Origin: Ahrensia sp.
Lineage (GTDB): Bacteria > Pseudomonadota > Alphaproteobacteria > Rhizobiales > Rhizobiaceae
Length of the DNA: 64,000 bases
Direction: 5' to 3'
NCBI GenBank assembly: GCA_002698425.1
Contig: NZXU01000056.1
Coordinates: 1-64,000 of the forward strand
Position 1 is the stretch's first letter; the number at the start of each line of letters is the position of its first letter. A model generated the notes under the pieces. It searched no databases and was not told the DNA's origin. It saw only the letters and a program-made list of their open reading frames with translations. Position numbers and translations under genes: made by a program. Positions 9,607 to 16,159 of this stretch are shown piece by piece.

Positions 9607-10179
9607 ATGGCGAAACAGGCTCCAACACTGAATGCGGATCAGCAGCGCCGTGTTTTGGCGTATGTGGCGAAGGGCAGTTACCCGCAACGAAATCGCATCA
9701 TGCTTCTGCTCAGTTGGTTGGCAGGTATGCGGGTTGGAGAAATCGCGGCCCTCAATATCGGCGACGTGATCGGCAAAGACGGCGACGTGCGATCCGTCAT
9801 CCAACTTCGCAAGGAACAGACGAAGGGGAAGAAGGCTCGCTCCGTTCATCTCAACACGCAGTTGAGAACGGAACTGTCGGGTTACGTTTCGACGATTCCA
9901 AACAGGGCAGCGAGCAACACGCCGCTGATCCTTTCCAAAACGGGCAAACGCTTCAGCGCCAACGGCCTCTGCCAACGTTTCCTCAAACTGTACGATGCGG
10001 CTGGCATAGATGCAGCCACGTCACATAGTGGCCGACGCACCTTCATCACTACGCTTGCCAACAAGGGCGTCAATGTCCGCGTGTTGGCCGAACTCGCTGG
10101 TCACAGCAACATCTCCACCACGCAACGCTATATCGAAATCAACGATGGCGTATTGGGTGAGGCTGTCGAACTGATCTAG
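9607..10179 (+). CDS. Catalytic-domain-only tyrosine recombinase
   Basis: 190 aa, too short for the usual 300-400. The full active-site set is present: Arg in AGMRVGEIA, Lys in the TKGKKARS region, TSHSGRR, LAGHSN and nucleophile Tyr in QRYIE. The separate N-terminal core-binding (SAM-like) domain is missing, and there is no sign of frame disruption, so this seems a genuinely small recombinase rather than a fragment. RBS GGAAGGG precedes the ATG. Role unknown: DNA inversion, cassette excision or dimer resolution are options. Confidence 0.85.
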   Translation: MAKQAPTLNADQQRRVLAYVAKGSYPQRNRIMLLLSWLAGMRVGEIAALNIGDVIGKDGDVRSVIQLRKEQTKGKKARSVHLNTQLRTELSGYVSTIPNRAASNTPLILSKTGKRFSANGLCQRFLKLYDAAGIDAATSHSGRRTFITTLANKGVNVRVLAELAGHSNISTTQRYIEINDGVLGEAVELI

Positions 10180-10329
10180 CTGAGAACAGGAAAGCCAAGC
10201 GCCGCGCCGAAACCGCTTCCGAACAGTCGCTGCATCGATAATATGTCCCGTGTGGACAGTGCCTGTCAGCACTTCTAAGCTCGCACCATCACGACGCATA
10301 AAAGTGCGTTTCCGGCGCGGAGTACAGGT

Positions 10330-11160
10330 ATGTTTCGGTCAATCGACAAGGCTACATATGAAGTGTTTAAGTCGTTGGTCGATTACGAAGAAAAGACTTC
10401 CAAAAGGACCGTACGCGATCACCTTTACAGCGCGTCAAAGAAAAAGTCTGACCCGAGCGGCTATTCACCGGCCGTTACAAAAGCTCATTGGAAAATAATC
10501 GACAATATCCCAGATGAAAAAATGACAAGGGACGCCCTGTCGAAGTATGTAAATGATGCATCCAGAACGCCACTGGAAATTATCTTTGCGATATTGGGAT
10601 GGGGTGGCATTGGAGCTGACAATTTTCGAAGATTTCTAGAACGTGGCACGAAGCCTTTCGAGGCGGTCGTATCCGATATTAGAAAAAACAAACTGGAACG
10701 ATACGATGCCTATGACCGCATTAAAGCGCTGAAGCCGGGCAAGAAACCCGCAGATTGGCTTCTCTACGGGATAAGCCCTGCGTACTACACAAAAGTGATA
10801 TTCTTTCTAACCAGAGAATCCGGCAGACCGGGCTATATAATGGATCAATTTTCTGGTCGATCGGTCAATTTTTTATGGAACGACGAGGCGGTTATCCTAA
10901 ATGAAACCGGGAAGGTTCATAGTGATAACAATGCCGAAAACTACATATTCTTTTGCGCAAGAGTAGAGGCATTGGCTACCAAACTGAGCACGCGCAAAAC
11001 GACCCGCTCAGGCGAGGAAGTGGAGTTCGCGCTGTTCAATCCAAATTCCCACTGGCGGAAGTATCTCACTACCCACGACAAGGTGGCCCAACGAAAGGCA
11101 GCTAAGAAAGCGAAGGCTAAGGGAAAGAAGCGAGGTTCATCTGAGGACGACGGAGATTAG
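10330..11160 (+). CDS. OGG-like (HhH-GPD) DNA glycosylase-fold protein
   Basis: 276 aa. A helix-hairpin-helix-like ILGWGGIG near residue 90 and the pairing of Lys155 (YYTKVIFF) with Asp172 (GYIMDQFSGRSVN) resemble the K...D helix pattern of OGG/HhH-GPD glycosylases, which excise damaged or modified bases. The last 25 residues form a Lys-rich tail, probably for nucleic acid contact. The RBS CGGAG is well placed. Its stop overlaps by 3 bases that of the TGT-like gene, tail to tail. Assignment is by motif reading only. The substrate is unknown, and glycosylase-type antiviral roles are known elsewhere. Confidence 0.62.
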   Translation: MFRSIDKATYEVFKSLVDYEEKTSKRTVRDHLYSASKKKSDPSGYSPAVTKAHWKIIDNIPDEKMTRDALSKYVNDASRTPLEIIFAILGWGGIGADNFRRFLERGTKPFEAVVSDIRKNKLERYDAYDRIKALKPGKKPADWLLYGISPAYYTKVIFFLTRESGRPGYIMDQFSGRSVNFLWNDEAVILNETGKVHSDNNAENYIFFCARVEALATKLSTRKTTRSGEEVEFALFNPNSHWRKYLTTHDKVAQRKAAKKAKAKGKKRGSSEDDGD

Positions 11161-12578
11161 GCGTCGTACGTTTCTTGCTTCTCAAATATGGCTTTGGCGC
11201 TGTCAGCGAACTCATCGAGCAATTCGCCCCTCGATGCGCCGTCATCCGGTTCGGATTTGAATGTGCGCCATAAACCAACTGTGCACGCAACAAGATCCCG
11301 TCCAAGGTCGCTAATCTGACCTTTGTTCGTACTTGAATGCATCAAGCGGCCGATAATGTCGGCAATCTCGTAAGTGGCTTCTTTTTCCATCCCGTAGTGG
11401 ATACGCCGCAATGCGCTCTCAAGCTTGTTCATCCGCCCGTACGTATCGAGCTTCACCCATAGGTTATGGGCGATCAGAATAGCTACTGAGACCGCGTCCA
11501 AATTGTTCGAACTTCTGACTGGGCTAGCCTCTGGACAGAGGATGTCTCCGAAGACGACGCCTTTATCGTACTTTCCCATAATTGGGCCTTCCACGTCGGG
11601 ATATGTACGTTCAGGTGGAAACCGTTTCCGATCACTCCCTTCGAATTTGGCTGATTTGATCTGAAATGGAGATGTAGTGTTGTTATCGTCCTCGTTCTCA
11701 ATGCTCCTCTCATAGATTGTCATGAAGCGCCCAACTGACTGGAACTCACTTGACGCATCTGTGGTCACGTTGAGCACATTACCGTCTGCTCCTTTCTTGA
11801 GATGGGATGGATAGGCGCGAACAACCGTTCGCCGCATCATGTCCGCAACAATCGCACTTTGAGCCGTTCCCTGTCCCAAGAAATGCAGGTACTGCGGGTA
11901 ATGCTCCTGCTCGATCATGTAGACGAGCAGCCGCATCGCTTCATAGAAATTGAGCGAAAAAATGCTGCTGAAACACCAACCGACCGCGTGCCCCTCATCG
12001 TTGAACCAGCGTGTCTCATCGAACCAGCGCCGGCCTTCGTCATAGGTCTTTCCATGTAGCGTGTTGAGGAATTTGACCTCGCCAGTTGCTTGATCGGCAT
12101 AAGCTTTCAGATTGCGATTGGTCAGTTCAAGCGCACGGTCGAATTCGATGTAGCTGCCACCAACTTCCATCCATGTCGGGACTTCGAGGATGACAGCGAG
12201 GTCAGAAATCGCTTCCTGCCAGCGCAGGACTTTGGTGACGTATTTGTCGAGTTGATCGAGCGGCCAAACGCCTTTGCCCACCTGAAAGCCACCGCTGTCA
12301 ACTAGAAGGAACGTTTTGTCCCTGTCCCGCTCAAACAGCATCTTGTCGGCCAGACGCGCCGTATCGAGATCCATTTTGGCGTGCCCAGGTGAATAGAGCG
12401 CATAGGGATGACTGAAGCGGGGCTTGTTCCCATCGTACCAGTTGAATTCATCGAGGCTGGCAAAACTGCCGTAGGGCACGTTGTCCCTGTAGTCGTACAA
12501 GGACTTTGAGAACGTCTGCACCCAATTTGGCTGAAGCGACGGCAGATAGGGATGAATGCGCGGATCGGAAAAATGCAC
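11157..12578 (-). CDS. TGT-superfamily (tRNA-guanine transglycosylase-like) protein
   Basis: 473 aa. Central TGT features are recognisable: VDSGGFQV (D94 as general base), a following LRWQEAISDLAVI helix-strand, LNTLHGKTYDEG and HAVGWCFSS matching the QGG and GGLAVGE strands, then YLHFLGQGTAQ. D274 is a possible nucleophile. The zinc CxCxxC...H motif of tRNA TGTs is absent, as in DpdA-type enzymes that put 7-deazaguanine into DNA. GTG start 2 bases after the stop of the 472-aa gene, so one operon. No preQ0 or queuosine genes are in the window; the exchanged base and the substrate (DNA or tRNA) are open. Confidence 0.7.
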   Translation of the reverse strand: MHFSDPRIHPYLPSLQPNWVQTFSKSLYDYRDNVPYGSFASLDEFNWYDGNKPRFSHPYALYSPGHAKMDLDTARLADKMLFERDRDKTFLLVDSGGFQVGKGVWPLDQLDKYVTKVLRWQEAISDLAVILEVPTWMEVGGSYIEFDRALELTNRNLKAYADQATGEVKFLNTLHGKTYDEGRRWFDETRWFNDEGHAVGWCFSSIFSLNFYEAMRLLVYMIEQEHYPQYLHFLGQGTAQSAIVADMMRRTVVRAYPSHLKKGADGNVLNVTTDASSEFQSVGRFMTIYERSIENEDDNNTTSPFQIKSAKFEGSDRKRFPPERTYPDVEGPIMGKYDKGVVFGDILCPEASPVRSSNNLDAVSVAILIAHNLWVKLDTYGRMNKLESALRRIHYGMEKEATYEIADIIGRLMHSSTNKGQISDLGRDLVACTVGLWRTFKSEPDDGASRGELLDEFADSAKAIFEKQETYDA

Positions 12579-12580
12579 CG

Positions 12581-13999
12581 CTATTCCGCTTTCACAATCA
12601 CTGCGACATCAACGCCCGAGTCCCTTTGGACGCTGATCCGAAGATGCTCGTCAATGTGGTCAAGTGTGACGCTTTCCCCCCAACGCAGAAACTTCTTTGC
12701 CGCTGATTTCAGAATGCTGAGATTGACCCGCACAATGTTTTGGTTGCCCGCGATTGGCTTTGCTGACGACGTAGGCGCAAGCGGACTATCAGCAATCGAA
12801 AACGACACATATTGTTTGGCTGGTTTGAACTCCAACAGCGGTTTCAATGCATCTTCGGTGAAACTCGTGGCACCCTTCCAGCCCGACGATTTCAGCACAG
12901 TGTCTCCCTCCACATGCTGATCCAAGCCGATTTCGAGCGAGTTGCCTTTGGCTTTGCCAATTGAAATAGCTTTGCGTGCTTTCTCGAACCATTTGTTGAT
13001 TTCGGGTACTTCTTTTTCGTTCACATCCACCTGCATCTTGGCACCGTCGAACGACACTGACTGAATGTGCTTGCGGATGGGGTTGAGGGTATTCAGCAGT
13101 CGCCGCCAATCTTCCGCTTTCAGCGCAAGCGATTGCCCTCCAATGAAATCCATTGTCGCCGGAGCTATCATCCACGCCACGGCCTTTGGCCCAGTAACAG
13201 TGAAGGTGATCTGATCGCCGCTCACTACATAAGTTGCTATGCAATCTGCGTCTTTCTGGGCAGTCACAAGTTTCAGCGTAAGTAGGAGTTCCGGCAGAAT
13301 GTCGCCGATCTTAGGTGCGCCCGGTTGTTGCGATACCAATTTCTTTAATACGGCCTGAGCATTGCTGAGATTGTTCGGGACAACGCCATAGACGACGAGC
13401 TTTCCCCCCTCAACGCGCGCTAAAAGCTCAACGTCATCGCCTTCATTGACATTGCTCGGTAGAGGTAACTGATCAATTGGGAACGTTCTGTTTTCGAGAA
13501 GCCCGCTGACGATACCTCGTCCTTGCTCAAGTACGTCATTACTTGGCTGTTGAGGGGCACCCAAGAGACGTTCTCTTGCTTTCGTAACGCCGATGGCCAC
13601 CAGTTTCTTAAAATCGTCGGCTGACATCCCGCCATTGTGAGCCGCTTCGATCAATTGGGCATATCGAGAAATACGCGGATGACTGACCTGAGCATCGGGA
13701 TCGCTCAGATCATCAAATGCCAATCGCGCAATCTTGCCATAAACTGACGTGTCTCTTTTGGATTGAATACCAAGCTCCTTCAACTTGGCATTGATCAAAC
13801 CTGGCTGCTCCGCATAACGCAGAGCGAAGTTGTAGAGCGCAATTGCAAGTTCGGCACTTGATGAAATAGTCGCCTTCAACGCCCTGTCGTGTCGCCGAAC
13901 TGCCTCATCATAGGCCTCATCGTCTTTGCTGGCGACGACTGCCAATCGCTTCAGCTCGTTTATGAGGTCTTTTGGGATAGCGAGTGCTGGTTTTGCCAT
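12581..13999 (-). CDS. Uncharacterised 472-aa protein, partner of the TGT-like gene
   Basis: I do not recognise the family. Residues 1-150 look helical and DUF3102-like (ELAIALYNFALRYAEQ, then a KELGIQSKRDTSVYGKIARL stretch that could be a helix-turn-helix). The middle (about 190-330) alternates strands and helices, and the last 100 residues are a beta/alpha domain ending in ISVQRDSGVDVAVI. No membrane segment, nuclease or ATPase motif is evident. The gene has AAGG before ATG 13999 and a large dyad 44 bp upstream, and leads straight into the TGT-like gene. A DNA-binding or targeting subunit is a guess. Confidence 0.7.
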   Translation of the reverse strand: MAKPALAIPKDLINELKRLAVVASKDDEAYDEAVRRHDRALKATISSSAELAIALYNFALRYAEQPGLINAKLKELGIQSKRDTSVYGKIARLAFDDLSDPDAQVSHPRISRYAQLIEAAHNGGMSADDFKKLVAIGVTKARERLLGAPQQPSNDVLEQGRGIVSGLLENRTFPIDQLPLPSNVNEGDDVELLARVEGGKLVVYGVVPNNLSNAQAVLKKLVSQQPGAPKIGDILPELLLTLKLVTAQKDADCIATYVVSGDQITFTVTGPKAVAWMIAPATMDFIGGQSLALKAEDWRRLLNTLNPIRKHIQSVSFDGAKMQVDVNEKEVPEINKWFEKARKAISIGKAKGNSLEIGLDQHVEGDTVLKSSGWKGATSFTEDALKPLLEFKPAKQYVSFSIADSPLAPTSSAKPIAGNQNIVRVNLSILKSAAKKFLRWGESVTLDHIDEHLRISVQRDSGVDVAVIVKAE

Positions 14000-14352
14000 G
14001 AAACCTTATGCCTTTGGAGCGATTGCTTCTGGCAGATGTTCAAAAAATAATCTTGCGCGCGCAACATTATTTTTCGGCCCTTTCGAGCCTACGCTTCGCG
14101 TAAGCTGCGACCTTCATTCGTCTGCTCGCTTTCGCTTCGCCGTCTCATTCAGCCGCGTTTCTTTAAGAACGCCTTGTTGTCATTGTTTTCTACGAAACGT
14201 TTCGACTGTTTTGGACTTTGTTGGATTGAACAATTAGTCACTATGACAGTTTCAGCCGCCGATCCGAACATCGACGCCTGTTCAATCCTATTCCGCAACG
14301 ACGCTTAGCTTTTACGGTGGTTCCCCCACTTCGTTGCAGTCACCCGTTTTGG
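14000..14352. other. Palindrome-rich intergenic region (candidate origin/control region)
   Basis: No gene is visible. It holds a 32-bp dyad (14043-14074), TACGC-TTC-GCGTA near 14090 and CGAAACGTTTCG (14193-14204). It lies between the Rep candidate's 3' end and the 472-aa gene's start, so promoter, terminator and replication-origin roles are all possible. Confidence 0.45.
14043..14074. promoter_or_regulatory. 32-bp near-perfect dyad
   Basis: Outer arms AAAAATAAT/ATTATTTTT flank the inner perfect palindrome TTGCGCGCGCAA, with one mismatched pair (C/C) between them. It ends 44 bp before the start of the 472-aa gene. The A/T-flanked GC stem could act as a bidirectional terminator; the strict symmetry also suits an operator or Rep-binding site. 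Confidence 0.6.
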
Positions 14353-14865
14353 TTACGCAACGAGATGCGTGTTCATACTGTCAAATGTACCAATATCGTT
14401 GTGCGCGTCTATATTCACGCCGTGGTGAAATGCGTGCTTGGTGATGTAGCGCTTGTAATCGCCGGTTATCGGCTCGATCCACGCAGCTGCCTTTTGGCAA
14501 TTGCCCCGATCATAGCGGCGAGCAATTTCGTGCCATTCACATTCCAGTATTTGCTGAAACTCGGCGGCTGTCAGATTTGGAGGTGTTGCCGTTATGAAGT
14601 GGCAATGCCAGCCAACAGAAGCGTTCCGTTCCAATGTTACGAAGCGAGCGCAACGAACGCCTCTCCGCTTATGCTCGTTCTTGAAAATGCGCCGGTCAAC
14701 CGCGTTGAAATAACGACCGACTGTCTTTTGCAGCCAGATGTCGTCCCACCCGTTCTCTGCCGCTCTCATTCGATCCGATGTGTGCAGTACGACGGCTGTG
14801 TCCCATTGGATGCCGTTGGTCGCATCCCAATTATCCAACGCATTACGTAAATCGGCCGGCCTCAT
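14353..14865 (-). CDS. HUH-type replication initiator candidate (Rep)
   Basis: 170 aa. An HUH metal-binding motif H-C-H (residues 87-89, in VGWHCHFITATP) is followed by a tyrosine motif DYKRYITKH (Y137, Y140, K143), the layout of small rolling-circle Rep proteins. The frame runs upstream to 14922, but the ATG at 14865 overlaps the stop of the preceding small gene (ATGA) and fits coupling. It may replicate or nick the excised island. Motif-based call; no helicase domain is present. Confidence 0.58.
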   Translation of the reverse strand: MRPADLRNALDNWDATNGIQWDTAVVLHTSDRMRAAENGWDDIWLQKTVGRYFNAVDRRIFKNEHKRRGVRCARFVTLERNASVGWHCHFITATPPNLTAAEFQQILECEWHEIARRYDRGNCQKAAAWIEPITGDYKRYITKHAFHHGVNIDAHNDIGTFDSMNTHLVA

Positions 14866-15074
14866 AGATAGCCGTTCCTTCTGGCCCACTCTGCGCGTTG
14901 TTCTGCGCTGTAGGTACGGCATTCGCTGGCTGCGCCATAAGTTGCGCCTTTGAAACCTGTCAAAGGCGTCGAGTTATGACCGCCAAAAGTGTTTTGCGGC
15001 AGCCCTCTCAGGTGACGCGGCAGTTCGTTTACGTTTTGGGCTTGCCATCCATTCTTCTTCTTATCTCTCTTCAT
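14862..15074 (-). CDS. Small basic protein upstream of Rep
   Basis: 70 aa, beginning MKRDKKKNGW, with a strong GAAGGAAA site before the ATG. The frame is open upstream, but the RBS fixes this start. Its stop overlaps the Rep start by 4 bases, so the two are translationally coupled. Rich in Gly, Asn and Arg; no known domain. It could be a copy-control or accessory factor of Rep. Confidence 0.6.
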   Translation of the reverse strand: MKRDKKKNGWQAQNVNELPRHLRGLPQNTFGGHNSTPLTGFKGATYGAASECRTYSAEQRAEWARRNGYL

Positions 15075-15161
15075 TGATTTTCCTTCGATAAATAACTGCG
15101 TATCCGAAAAAGCGGACACACGTTTATTTATACGTGCAGGCAGAATGGGAGGCAGAAACTG

Positions 15162-15467
15162 GTGAAAAACGAGACTTTTATTGAAGATGTTTATGGCGAA
15201 CTCAAACAACTTGAGCTGGTCGAAAGCTCAGTCGATTTCAGCGAGAACTGGCTTGGCATGGAGGGCGGCTATTTCCGCTGCCTAAAAGCCAAAGGCCGTC
15301 AACCAAGCGCGAAGGTCCTCGCCAAGTGCGCGGTCAATCTACAGCGTATGGCGGACATCTACGGTTCCAGCAAAATGACGCAGGTGGGCGCAAAAGGCGC
15401 GGTTATGCGATCTTTGGCCGATAGCTGTTGGGATCAGATTGTTGCGATAGGACGGATGGGGCGATGA
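15162..15467 (+). CDS. Small protein, possibly DUF6626-like
   Basis: 101 aa from a GTG start behind GGGAGG. The pattern VYGELKQLELVESSVDFSE, then NWLGMEGGYFRCLKAK, reads like a small helix-turn-helix protein and reminds me of DUF6626 (uncertain). It is divergent from the Rep operon across 87 bp, so it may regulate that promoter. The next gene overlaps its stop (ATGA). Confidence 0.6.
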   Translation: MKNETFIEDVYGELKQLELVESSVDFSENWLGMEGGYFRCLKAKGRQPSAKVLAKCAVNLQRMADIYGSSKMTQVGAKGAVMRSLADSCWDQIVAIGRMGR

Positions 15468-15706
15468 AGGTACGCGAGATAGTGTCCCCTGTTGGCGAAC
15501 TCTACAGGGTGATCGCCGCCGTCAACTACATGACAGTGCAATTGAGGGAGATACACCGCTCAGCCGCTTTCAAGGACCTGAAGCAGGCGAAACGGAAACA
15601 CGACGACGCCCTCAAGCGATTTGTCGACCTTGCTAAGCCGTTTCCGATCACAACGGGAACAGGTCGGATAACGGTTGAGCAGAAGCAGTCGGATCGCTCT
15701 GGGTAA
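15464..15706 (+). CDS. Small helical protein coupled to the previous gene
   Basis: 80 aa from the ATG at 15464, which overlaps the upstream stop by 4 bases; GGATGGGG upstream can serve as RBS. Mostly helical and charged, with no recognised domain. The next 238 bases to 15944 hold nothing I can support. Confidence 0.5.
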   Translation: MKVREIVSPVGELYRVIAAVNYMTVQLREIHRSAAFKDLKQAKRKHDDALKRFVDLAKPFPITTGTGRITVEQKQSDRSG

Positions 15707-15944
15707 GTAGCGGGAAGGCGCACATGTTTGTATGACATCGGAAGCAGACGCCAGATATCAACGCCGGGTAGATTGTTCTTGACCCTACTCACACATCTCG
15801 GTGCAATGCAGCTAACGGCAACACAGAGCCAAAATTGCCTATTCGTCAAAGCGTTGCGAATGTCGGCTTTATAAATGCTCGTAAGTCTCATAATAATGAT
15901 CCAACCTGAGATCATGGGTTTTGCGAAACACTATTGAGAGACAC

Positions 15945-16142
15945 ATGAAGTCGGATTCTGAGTCTCCCATTGCTAGGCCCCAAACCACTCAAGAACTATC
16001 GATATTGATGATAACACCATTCCCTGCCACCGATCTTAATGCAAGCTGTTGCCAAAGAAACTTGAGGGAGGAAAAAGTCAGCGTGAACTTGAATAAAAAA
16101 AGTATTTTGGATGAGTTTGACAGTTGGCAAGCCCCGTCTTGA
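15945..16142 (+). CDS. Possible small ORF before the HD/Hsp90-like gene
   Basis: 65 aa from an ATG behind GAGAG, ending 17 bases before the large gene on the same strand. No family recognised. Position and RBS argue for it; composition does not. It could be a leader or a small partner protein, or not a gene. Confidence 0.35.
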   Translation: MKSDSESPIARPQTTQELSILMITPFPATDLNASCCQRNLREEKVSVNLNKKSILDEFDSWQAPS

Positions 16143-16159
16143 AAAGAGAATAACGTATT

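Noticed and set aside
10330..13999. A Dpd-type 7-deazaguanine DNA modification cluster
   Set aside because: Only a TGT-like protein fits; there are no preQ0 synthesis genes and no other Dpd components in the window.
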